From an uncultured Actinomycetes bacterium (GTDB lineage: Bacteria; Actinomycetota; Thermoleophilia; Solirubrobacterales; 70-9): a stretch of DNA of 64,000 nucleotides. Under the pieces are notes generated by a model, which was not told the DNA's origin, ran no database searches, and saw only the letters and a program-made list of their open reading frames with translations. Numbering within the stretch: position 1 is the stretch's first letter; each line of letters begins with the position of its first letter. A program made the position numbers and the translations under genes. Positions 57,999 to 64,000 of this stretch are shown in pieces. The stretch lies in NCBI GenBank assembly GCA_946482365.1, contig CAMLQY010000006.1:1-64000 (forward strand). Direction: 5' to 3'.

Positions 57999-59853
57999 CT
58001 GCCACCGCCAGGTAGGAACTGCCCAGGTAGGCCTCGACCACCGCCGGGTCGGCCTGGACCTCCGTCGGCGAGCCGATCCGCAACGTGACCCCGTCGTCGA
58101 TCACCTGGACCCGCGGGCAGAGGCCCATCACCACGCTCATCTCGTGCTCGATCAGGAGGATTCCGCAACCGAAGTCCTCGAGCACGCCCCGCAGGATCGC
58201 GACCAGCTCCTCGGCCTCGGCCTCGCTCAACCCGGCGGCGGGCTCGTCGAGCAGCAGGTAGCGAGGCCCGGCGGCGAGGGCGCGGGCCACTCCAAGCAGG
58301 CGCTGGCTCGCCGGTGGCAGCGAGCCCGCCGGAAGCGCCGCCTGCTCGCCCATTCCGAGGCGCGCCAGGACGTCCGCGGCGAGGGCGACGGCCTCTCGCT
58401 TGGCAACGCCGACTCCCATCGCGCCGACGGCGGCGCTCTCCAAGCCACTCAGATGCGGAAAGGGAAGGGCCGCCTGGAAGGTGCGGCCAAGGCCGATGCG
58501 GGCCAGGCGGGCCGGGGAGCGACCGCCGACGTCGGCGCCGTCCAGCCTGACCGTGCCCGCGTCGGGCGCGAGGAAACCGCTGAGGACGTTGACCAGCGTC
58601 GTCTTTCCGGCGCCGTTCGGCCCGATCAGGCCGAGCGCCTCGCCGCGCCGCAGCGTCAGGTCGACCCCGCGGAGAACCCGCAGGCCGCCGAACGCCACTG
58701 AGATTCCCTCGGCACGGAGCGAGCCGGGGCGGGCACGCTCGGCCTTCACCATCTCGGCGGCGGCCTTAGCATCAGGCCAGGGCGGCTTCGCCCCTCGATT
58801 GCGGGGCAGGCTCCGGCCCAGCAAGCGACCGAGCCAGGCCAGCTCGCCCGCCTCGCGCCCACCGGTGAGCCCGTCCGGCATGGCGACGATCGCCGCCAGC
58901 AGGATCAGGCCGACGCCGATCGCGGCCAGTCCCGGCGTCTCGCCGATCGAGAGGAGGCCGAGGAGATCGGCCCCGTCTTCGACGCCCCGCAGCACCTCGT
59001 TCACGCTCGCCACCGCGATCGCCCCCAGCACCGCGCCAAAGACGCTGCGGGCACCGCCGAGCACCAGCATCGTCACCGTCGTCACCGTCGCGGCGAAGTA
59101 GAAGGTGGCGGGGTCGAGAACACCGGACTGGTGCACCGCCAGCGCGCCGCCGATCCCGCACAGCATCCCGCTGAGCACGAATGCGACCAGTCGCTCGCCG
59201 GTCACGTTGATCCCCAGCGAACGGGCGGCTACCTCGTCCTCGCGGGTGGCCTGCAACCGGTAGCCGCGCGACGACCATTTGAAGGCGAGCGCCACGACGA
59301 CGGCCGCGGCAGCCCAGAGGCCGGCGGACTCGACGCCGGTCGTCCTCGGGATGCTGACCAACCCGCTGCTGCCACCGCTTACCGCGTCCCAGTTGGCGAG
59401 CACGTTGTAGACGACGATCAGGAAGGCGAAGGTCGAGATCGGAATCGCCAGGGTCGAGGTCCGCATCAGCGGCAGCCCGACTACCGCTGCCAGCAGGCCG
59501 CAGGCCACGGCCGCAATCAGGGTCGAGGGCAGCGCACCGAGCTGAGCCGTGGCGATCAGGTCGGGGAGCCCGGGTGTCTGCAGCGCGGCGAAGGCGGCCG
59601 GCAGCGTCAGCAGCGCGCCGGCGTAGGCGCCGACGCTGGCGAAGCCGAGCTGCCCGAACGAGTAGACGCCGCTGTTGCCGATGAAGACCTGCAGGCCGAG
59701 GACGACGATCAGGCTGCAGAGGATCGTCGTCACGGTGCCCCGCAGGGAGGGAGTGCCGCTGGCGCCGATCGCCACTGCGATAGCGACCAGCGTGAGCGGA
59801 GCCAGCAGCGAGACGGCAAGCGAGGAACGTGAGCGCAGTCGCACGCCGTTCAC
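57991..59853 (-). CDS. Fused LivM permease-LivG ATPase
   Basis: 620 aa, GTG at 59853 overlapping livH by GTGA. Residues of about 1-330 are a LivM-type permease (GNSGVYSFGQLGFASVGAYA; SGVLDPATFYFAATVTTVTM). After a Pro/Arg linker, residues of about 375-620 are a LivG-type ATPase: Walker A GPNGAGKTT, Walker B YLLLDEPAAGL, switch LIEHEMSVVMG. The C-loop, normally LS.GQ, reads LPPASQRLLGVARAL, so it is degenerate. This site may be inactive while LivF's is canonical, as in asymmetric transporters. The fusion is also known elsewhere in actinobacteria. Confidence 0.9.
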   Translation of the reverse strand: MNGVRLRSRSSLAVSLLAPLTLVAIAVAIGASGTPSLRGTVTTILCSLIVVLGLQVFIGNSGVYSFGQLGFASVGAYAGALLTLPAAFAALQTPGLPDLIATAQLGALPSTLIAAVACGLLAAVVGLPLMRTSTLAIPISTFAFLIVVYNVLANWDAVSGGSSGLVSIPRTTGVESAGLWAAAAVVVALAFKWSSRGYRLQATREDEVAARSLGINVTGERLVAFVLSGMLCGIGGALAVHQSGVLDPATFYFAATVTTVTMLVLGGARSVFGAVLGAIAVASVNEVLRGVEDGADLLGLLSIGETPGLAAIGVGLILLAAIVAMPDGLTGGREAGELAWLGRLLGRSLPRNRGAKPPWPDAKAAAEMVKAERARPGSLRAEGISVAFGGLRVLRGVDLTLRRGEALGLIGPNGAGKTTLVNVLSGFLAPDAGTVRLDGADVGGRSPARLARIGLGRTFQAALPFPHLSGLESAAVGAMGVGVAKREAVALAADVLARLGMGEQAALPAGSLPPASQRLLGVARALAAGPRYLLLDEPAAGLSEAEAEELVAILRGVLEDFGCGILLIEHEMSVVMGLCPRVQVIDDGVTLRIGSPTEVQADPAVVEAYLGSSYLAVAGA

Positions 59854-60734
59854 ACCCTTGCCTCACCGGTTGCGGCGCCGAGCAGGCCCCGCGGCCGGAA
59901 GATCAGGATCGCAACCGGCAGGCTGAAGACGATCGCGTCGCGGAAGGGCACCAGGCCCGCCGGCAGGTAGGCCCCGAGCAGGGAGGAGGCGATGCCGAGC
60001 AGCAGTCCGCCGAGCACCGCGCCGACCATCCTGCCGAAGCCGCCGATCGTAACCGCGACGAAGCCGATCAGCACCGGTGTCAGGCCCATCGTCGGCGAGA
60101 CCTGTCCGGTCTGCATCACCAGGAGCACCCCGACCGCCGCGGCAAGCGCGCCGCTTATCGCGAAGGACAGCGCGATCACCCGGTCCGCGCGCACGCCGAG
60201 CAGTCGCGCCATCTCGAAGTTCTCCGCTGCCGCCCGCATCGCCAGCCCGGCGCGGGTCCGGTAGAGCAGCCAGCCGAGGCCGGCGAGGACGACCGCCGTC
60301 AGGCCGAGGGTGAGGAACTCCAGGTTGGGCACCGAGACGGCACCGAGCTCCGTCGACTCGCTCAGCACGCCAGGGGTAGCAACCGACTGGGGGCGGGCGT
60401 CGACCGCGCCGGTGACGACGCTCTGAAGGATCGTCGCCACCGCCAGCGAGGTGACGAGCTGGGCGGACAGATCCGCGTTGCGGACCGGCCGGAAGGCGAC
60501 CCGCTCGGCCGCGATCGCGATCAGGACCCCGGTTGCCAGCGCCCCGGCCAGCGCGGCGGCGAAGGGCAGCCCGGCGAGAACGTAGAGGGCGTAGGCGGCG
60601 AGCATGATGAACTCGCCGTGGGCGAAGTTCATCATCCCCATCACCGTGTAGACCAAGGTGACCCCAAGCGCGATCAGCGCGTAGAGGCTGCCGAGCGCAA
60701 GAGCGTCGATCAGGTTCTGCGCCAGCTCGGTCAC
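59850..60734 (-). CDS. livH: ABC transporter permease LivH
   Basis: 294 aa, GTG at 60734. It opens with DALALGSLYALIALGVTLVY and TVMGMMNFAHGEFIMLAAYA, the LivH signature, and has about eight helices (RTRAGLAMRAAAENFEMARL between them). With the fused LivMG and LivF it forms the importer, and with the lipoprotein gene at 54181 a complete system. It is the first gene of the minus-strand operon. Confidence 0.93.
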   Translation of the reverse strand: MTELAQNLIDALALGSLYALIALGVTLVYTVMGMMNFAHGEFIMLAAYALYVLAGLPFAAALAGALATGVLIAIAAERVAFRPVRNADLSAQLVTSLAVATILQSVVTGAVDARPQSVATPGVLSESTELGAVSVPNLEFLTLGLTAVVLAGLGWLLYRTRAGLAMRAAAENFEMARLLGVRADRVIALSFAISGALAAAVGVLLVMQTGQVSPTMGLTPVLIGFVAVTIGGFGRMVGAVLGGLLLGIASSLLGAYLPAGLVPFRDAIVFSLPVAILIFRPRGLLGAATGEARV

Positions 60735-60739
60735 CGCGA

Positions 60740-60755
60740 CTCAATAATTCTTGAG
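60740..60755 (-). promoter_or_regulatory. Palindrome just upstream of livH
   Basis: CTCAATAATTCTTGAG is an AT-rich imperfect palindrome (CTCAA/TTGAG) six bases before the livH GTG. It is in the right place for a repressor site of the transporter-oxygenase operon. The stretch 60756-60850 holds nothing else recognisable. Confidence 0.4.
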
Positions 60756-60850
60756 GGCAATGCGACGTAGGTTAGACCGGTACGGCCAAGTAATGCTCTG
60801 GAAACGCTAAAGCTTGTACGCCGAGGAGGAGCGTCGACGTGGGCCCAGGC

Positions 60851-61687
60851 TCAAGGCGCTACGAACGTGGCCGGGTCGGGGCCGATCCGGCTATCGCTGT
60901 CGAGGCCTTCGATCGCCGCCATCTCCTCGCTGGAGAGCTCGAAGTCGAAGGCGTCGATGTTCTCGCGGATCCGCGCCGGCGTCACCGACTTGGGGATGAC
61001 GACGTTGCCGAGCTGCAGGTGCCAGCGCAGGATCACCTGGGCAGGCGTCTTGCCGTGGCCCTCGGCCACGCGGACGATCGTCTCGTCGAACAGCGCGCCC
61101 TGCGTGAGCGGGCTCCAGGTCTCGGTGGCGATGTCGTGCTCGGCGTGCCAGGCGCGCAGGTTGGCCTGCTGCAGGCGCGGGTGCAGCTCGACCTGGTTCA
61201 CCGCCGGCCGCACCTCCATCTCCCGCATCAGCAGTTCGAGATCCTCGATGCGGAAGTTGGAGACCCCGATCGTGCGCGCCGCCTCCTCCCGGAGGATCTG
61301 TTCGAAGGCCCCCCATGTCTCGAGGAACCGCCCCTCTGTCGGGACGGGCCAGTGGATCAGGTAGAGGTCGACATGGTCGAGCCCGAGTCGCTCGAGGCTG
61401 GCCTCAAAGGCCTCGATGGTCGAGTCGTAACCCTGCTGCGAGTTCCACAGCTTGGTGGTGACGAAGTAGTCCTCGCGGGACAGGCCCGAGGCGGCGAGAG
61501 CCGCGCCGACCCCCTCCTCGTTGCGATAGGCGGCGGCGGTGTCGAAGTGCCTGTAGCCTGCTTCAAGCGCCAGCTCGACGGCGGCCTGGGTCTCCGCCGG
61601 AGGAATCTGGAAGACGCCGAAGCCGAGCTGCGGGATCTCGATTCCGTCATGTAGACGGAGGCTTGGCACCGCTGTCGTCTGGGTCAA
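60851..61687 (-). CDS. Aldo/keto reductase
   Basis: 278 aa from a TTG at 61687, chosen because GGAAGGG lies about six bases upstream; a TTG at 61711 would add eight residues. The AKR tetrad is seen: Asp and Tyr in HFDTAAAYRNE, Lys in VTTKLW and His in LIHWP; IGVSNF and IPKSVTP bind NADPH. It resembles 2,5-diketogluconate reductase/AKR5-type enzymes. The substrate is unknown. Confidence 0.9.
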   Translation of the reverse strand: MTQTTAVPSLRLHDGIEIPQLGFGVFQIPPAETQAAVELALEAGYRHFDTAAAYRNEEGVGAALAASGLSREDYFVTTKLWNSQQGYDSTIEAFEASLERLGLDHVDLYLIHWPVPTEGRFLETWGAFEQILREEAARTIGVSNFRIEDLELLMREMEVRPAVNQVELHPRLQQANLRAWHAEHDIATETWSPLTQGALFDETIVRVAEGHGKTPAQVILRWHLQLGNVVIPKSVTPARIRENIDAFDFELSSEEMAAIEGLDSDSRIGPDPATFVAP

Positions 61688-61844
61688 GGGCGTCCCTTCC
61701 TGTAATGACAAGAAGCTGCTGTTATGAGTAATACAGCATCGGTACCCGCTTGAACAGCATAAGTATCGGTTTTGTGAATTTTTTATCCTGATAGGACAAA
61801 AAACCTCGTGCGGCTTCTCCGCGCAGAACGTCGAAGGGGGCCGA
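61688..61844. promoter_or_regulatory. AT-rich intergenic stretch with repeats
   Basis: It is distinctly AT-richer than its surroundings. A hairpin TTTTTTATCC...GGACAAAAAA (about 61777-61802) looks like a two-way terminator with T-tracts, rare in this window. On the minus strand TATGCTGTT and GATGCTGTA repeat, followed by TATTACTCATAAC, probably the aldo/keto reductase promoter and operator. No gene is supported. Confidence 0.5.
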
Positions 61845-62018
61845 CTAGCTGGTTGCCAGGCCGATGGCCAGCAGCGGGAAAGCCAGCATCACGCCGAGAT
61901 AGGCGCCGATTGCGGCGCCGGTGCGGAGGCCGGTGGTGCTCGAGCGGGCACCGGCGAAGACGCCGGCGAGGAAGATGAAGCCGGCGAGGCCGAGACCGAT
62001 CCAGAAGACGTCGGGCAT
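61845..62018 (-). CDS. Tiny two-helix membrane protein
   Basis: 57 aa from ATG 62018, stop TAG 61845. Two hydrophobic helices (MPDVFWIGLGLAGFIFLAGV; IGAYLGVMLAFPLLAIGLAT) are separated by a short polar loop (ARSSTTGLRTG). Codon use is the high-GC third-position style of the genome. It is divergent from the phosphoesterase gene. No function is recognised. Confidence 0.6.
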   Translation of the reverse strand: MPDVFWIGLGLAGFIFLAGVFAGARSSTTGLRTGAAIGAYLGVMLAFPLLAIGLATS

Positions 62019-62119
62019 GAGCGCGGGCGAGACTATCGAACCTGCCCGCCGGCGGACCTGCAGCGCCGACTTCGCCGGGCCTGACGCGTGCGCAGCGACA
62101 AAATCGCTAGGTTGCGCGC

Positions 62120-62716
62120 GTGAAACTCCTTGCCTTCAGTGACCTGCACCGCAACCTGAAACGGGCGGGGCAACTGGTCAAGATGTCCGAGAAAGCCGAC
62201 GTCGTGATCGGCGCCGGCGATTTCGCCTCCATGCACGAGGGCCTGGAGGAGACGATCGACGCCCTCTCGGCGATCGAAACCCCGACCGTCCTGGTCCCCG
62301 GCAACAACGAGACCGACGACGCCCTGCGCGAGGCCACTGCCGGCTGGAGCGCGGCAACCGTCCTGCACGGGGGCGTGACGACGATCGCGGGGGTCGAGTT
62401 CTTCGGCCTCGGCGCCGGCGTCCCGGTGACGCCGTGGGAGTGGAGCTTCGACCTCGACGAGGAGAAGGCGGCCGTGATGCTCACCCTCTGCCCGCGAGAC
62501 GCGGTCCTCGTCCTGCACTCGCCGCCCCACGGCCACTGCGACTCGGGCGGCTCCGGCGATCATTTCGGCAGCCACGCGCTGCTGCGCACGATCGAGGAAA
62601 AGGAACCGCGCCTGGCGGTCTGCGGTCACATCCACGAGTCGTGGGGCTGCACGAGCAAGGTCGGCAAGACGCCGGTCCACAACCTGGGCCCGAAAGGCAC
62701 CTGGCTAGAGGTCTAG
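62120..62716 (+). CDS. Calcineurin-like metallophosphoesterase
   Basis: 198 aa, GTG at 62120. Motifs are FSDLHRN (D.H), GAGDFASM (GD), VPGNNE (GN-N/E), LHSPPHGH and CGHIHESWG (GHXH). These bind two metal ions. It resembles the small YfcE/Icc-like group acting on phosphodiesters or phosphomonoesters. It converges on the RibD-like gene with a 17-base gap. Confidence 0.88.
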   Translation: MKLLAFSDLHRNLKRAGQLVKMSEKADVVIGAGDFASMHEGLEETIDALSAIETPTVLVPGNNETDDALREATAGWSAATVLHGGVTTIAGVEFFGLGAGVPVTPWEWSFDLDEEKAAVMLTLCPRDAVLVLHSPPHGHCDSGGSGDHFGSHALLRTIEEKEPRLAVCGHIHESWGCTSKVGKTPVHNLGPKGTWLEV

Positions 62717-62733
62717 AGGTTCCGGTCGTCGCC

Positions 62734-63375
62734 CTAGGCGGCGACGCGGTACTTGAGGTGGGTGACGCCGGGCGCTTCGACCGCTTCGACCTGCTCGAAG
62801 CCGACGCCGGCGGGGAGGTCCTCGAAGAGGCGCGTGCCGCCGCCGAGCAGGACGGGGACGACGCTGAGATTAACCTCGTCGAGGAGGCCCGCCGCCAGGT
62901 ACTGCCGGGCGACGTCGGCGCCGCCGCCAAGCGAGATGTCCTTGCCGCCGGCGGCCTCCCTGGCCTGCGCGAGCGCCGCCTCGATCCCCTCTGTGACGAA
63001 GGTGAAGGTGGTGCCCCCCTCCATCTCCAGCGGCTCCCGCTCGTGATGGGTGAGGACGAAGACGGGGGTGTGGAACGGCGGGTCCCCGCCCCACCACCCG
63101 TTCCACGGCTCCTCGCCCCAGGGGCCCGGCCCGCCGCCGAACATGTTGCGGCCCATCACCGTGGCGCCGACGTTGTCGAGCGCTTCCTCCATGACGGCGC
63201 TGCTCGCGTTGGTCTCGCCGCCCTCGCGCCCGTGCGAGCGGCGCCACACCTCCAGCTCGATCGCCCACTCGTGCAGCTGCTCGCCGCCTTCCCCCAGCGG
63301 GCTCTCGACGCTCGGGTTCGGTCCGGCGACGAAGCCGTCGAGCGAGACCGAGATCTGGAACCTGAAGCGGCCCAT
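62734..63375 (-). CDS. Dihydrofolate reductase/RibD C-terminal-like protein
   Basis: 213 aa from ATG 63375. It begins FRFQISVSLDGFVAGPNPSV; GATVMGRNMFGG, PVFVLTHHER, TFTFVTEGIEAAL and LGGGADVARQYLAAGLLDEV are family marks. The fold binds NADPH, but these small stand-alone proteins (YyaP/YwjB-like) have no proven reaction. It follows the thioredoxin-fold gene by 32 bases on the same strand. Confidence 0.9.
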   Translation of the reverse strand: MGRFRFQISVSLDGFVAGPNPSVESPLGEGGEQLHEWAIELEVWRRSHGREGGETNASSAVMEEALDNVGATVMGRNMFGGGPGPWGEEPWNGWWGGDPPFHTPVFVLTHHEREPLEMEGGTTFTFVTEGIEAALAQAREAAGGKDISLGGGADVARQYLAAGLLDEVNLSVVPVLLGGGTRLFEDLPAGVGFEQVEAVEAPGVTHLKYRVAA

Positions 63376-63407
63376 GTCCAGACGACGATGTTACGCAGGG
63401 CCCGACT

Positions 63408-63698
63408 TCAGGCGGCGGGCGGCGGGGGCTCCTGCCCCTCGAAGAGCTTGCCGGCGCGGATCTTCGCGGCCATGTCCTTCGATTCTTCGCGGTAGGCGCT
63501 GCCGTCCTCGAACTCGATCGTCGGGTACTTGCTCTGGCCCGAGATCCGCTTCAGGTCCTCGCGCTTCCCCGGCCGCAGCGGTCCCTTGACCACCTCGTAC
63601 TCGATTCCCTGCTCCACGAGCGCCTTTTCCACCCGCGCGCACGGGTGGGCGTCCATCTTGGCCCACATGACCGAACAGCGATGAAGCTTTACCGCCAT
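63408..63698 (-). CDS. Thioredoxin-fold (GST N-terminal-like) protein
   Basis: 96 aa from ATG 63698. It begins MAVKLHRCSVMWAKMDAHPC and then ARVEKALVEQGIEYEVVKGP; KYPTIEFEDGSAYREES has the cis-proline and Glu-Ser of GST N-terminal domains. There is one Cys in the HPCARV position, not a CXXC pair. It is a glutaredoxin/GST-like single domain, perhaps redox-linked, co-transcribed with the RibD-like gene. The divergent P450 starts 40 bases away. Confidence 0.82.
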   Translation of the reverse strand: MAVKLHRCSVMWAKMDAHPCARVEKALVEQGIEYEVVKGPLRPGKREDLKRISGQSKYPTIEFEDGSAYREESKDMAAKIRAGKLFEGQEPPPPAA

Positions 63699-63738
63699 GG
63701 CGGCAGCCTATCCACTTTGGAATACTCGGGTGCAGGAA

Positions 63739-64000
63739 ATGAGACCCGCAGGCCTCCCGCCCGGTCCCCCCTATCCCTCGGCGCTCCAGGCCGTCGGGTT
63801 CTGGACGCGCCCCTTCGCCTTCCTGCTGCAGTGCCGCGAGCGCTACGGCAAGCGCTTCACGATCAAGCTGCCGGCCGCCCCGCCCTTCGTGATGCTGACC
63901 GACCCGGCCGAGGTGAAGGAAGTCTTCACCTCGCCGCCCGACGTCCTGCGCCCGGGAGAGGGGGCGCGCGTGCTCGAGCCGGTCGTCGGCACCAACTCGG
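63739..64000 (+). CDS. Cytochrome P450, N-terminal part (window-edge partial)
   Basis: The first 87 codons from ATG 63739 are in the window (a GTG at 63730 is an alternative start). MRPAGLPPGPPYPSALQAVG (proline-rich start), FAFLLQCRERYGKRFTIKLP and VMLTDPAEVKEVFTSPPDVL are characteristic of P450s. The heme-binding Cys lies beyond the window, so the subfamily cannot be named. Confidence 0.85.
   Translation, partial: MRPAGLPPGPPYPSALQAVGFWTRPFAFLLQCRERYGKRFTIKLPAAPPFVMLTDPAEVKEVFTSPPDVLRPGEGARVLEPVVGTNS

Overview
The window is about 64 kb of GC-rich, densely coded actinobacterial DNA. Long antisense ORFs lie under almost every gene, GTG and TTG starts are common, and many neighbours share ATGA or GTGA stop/start overlaps. 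The protein set suggests the Thermoleophilia/Solirubrobacterales group, but that is an inference from gene content: secreted NHL/TolB propeller proteins, FHA and AbiEi-like/DUF559 proteins, LtrA and cytochrome bd, with no ribosomal RNA or other decisive marker present.

Layout. 1-6.6 kb: minus-strand operon of large secreted proteins in the order A-B-A' (A' is a second copy of A, cut by the window edge). 6.75-7.95 kb: secreted InlB-type repeat protein. 8.2-12.4 kb: tRNA-rich accessory zone holding a HepT/MntA toxin-antitoxin pair, an odd tRNA with a 31-nt D-loop, a DUF4143 ATPase bracketed by a duplicated tRNA-plus-acyl-CoA-dehydrogenase segment, the intact dehydrogenase and tRNA-Thr. 12.5-14.8 kb: DUF559 protein flanked by look-alike palindromes, a small secreted protein, a damaged DUF4160/DUF2442 pair and tRNA-Ser(CGA). 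14.8-27.3 kb: MgtE-like transporter, GT2-PilZ polysaccharide synthase, tRNA-Ser(GGA), tadA, subtilase, UspA, metallo-hydrolase, a large membrane protein carrying two in-frame palindromic elements, and a divergent fatty acid desaturase/cyclopropane synthase pair.

27.3-43.9 kb is a carbon and redox block. A tightly packed minus-strand run (Ser/Thr kinase, tkt, tal, pgi, cydA, cydB, HAD phosphatase) is followed by a TolB-like protein, an FHA regulator, rpiA, a toxin-antitoxin-like pair, pgl, gnd and zwf. Together these encode the oxidative and most of the non-oxidative pentose phosphate pathway beside a terminal oxidase. gnd and zwf are head to head with overlapping start codons.

43.9-54.1 kb holds small basic/membrane proteins, RecQ, a GH26-like protein, a PQQ-type propeller, GNAT, SRPBCC, a metallo-hydrolase, an MFS exporter and LtrA. 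54.2-60.7 kb is an uptake and oxidation cluster: branched-chain-type binding lipoprotein and GntR regulator on plus; livH, a fused livM-livG, livF and a Rieske oxygenase on minus. The last 3 kb carries an aldo/keto reductase, a tiny membrane protein, a phosphoesterase, a RibD-like reductase, a thioredoxin-fold protein and the start of a cytochrome P450.

The most unusual signals are palindromic elements. One 53-nt element occurs twice inside a single ORF, in frame, and again at the 3' end of cydA. A second family, with arms starting GGGTGCAACG, occurs at 27.3 and 38.9 kb. Other palindromes with a TAT-containing centre bracket the DUF559 gene and end the MFS gene. No CRISPR array, rRNA, transposase or integrase was seen.
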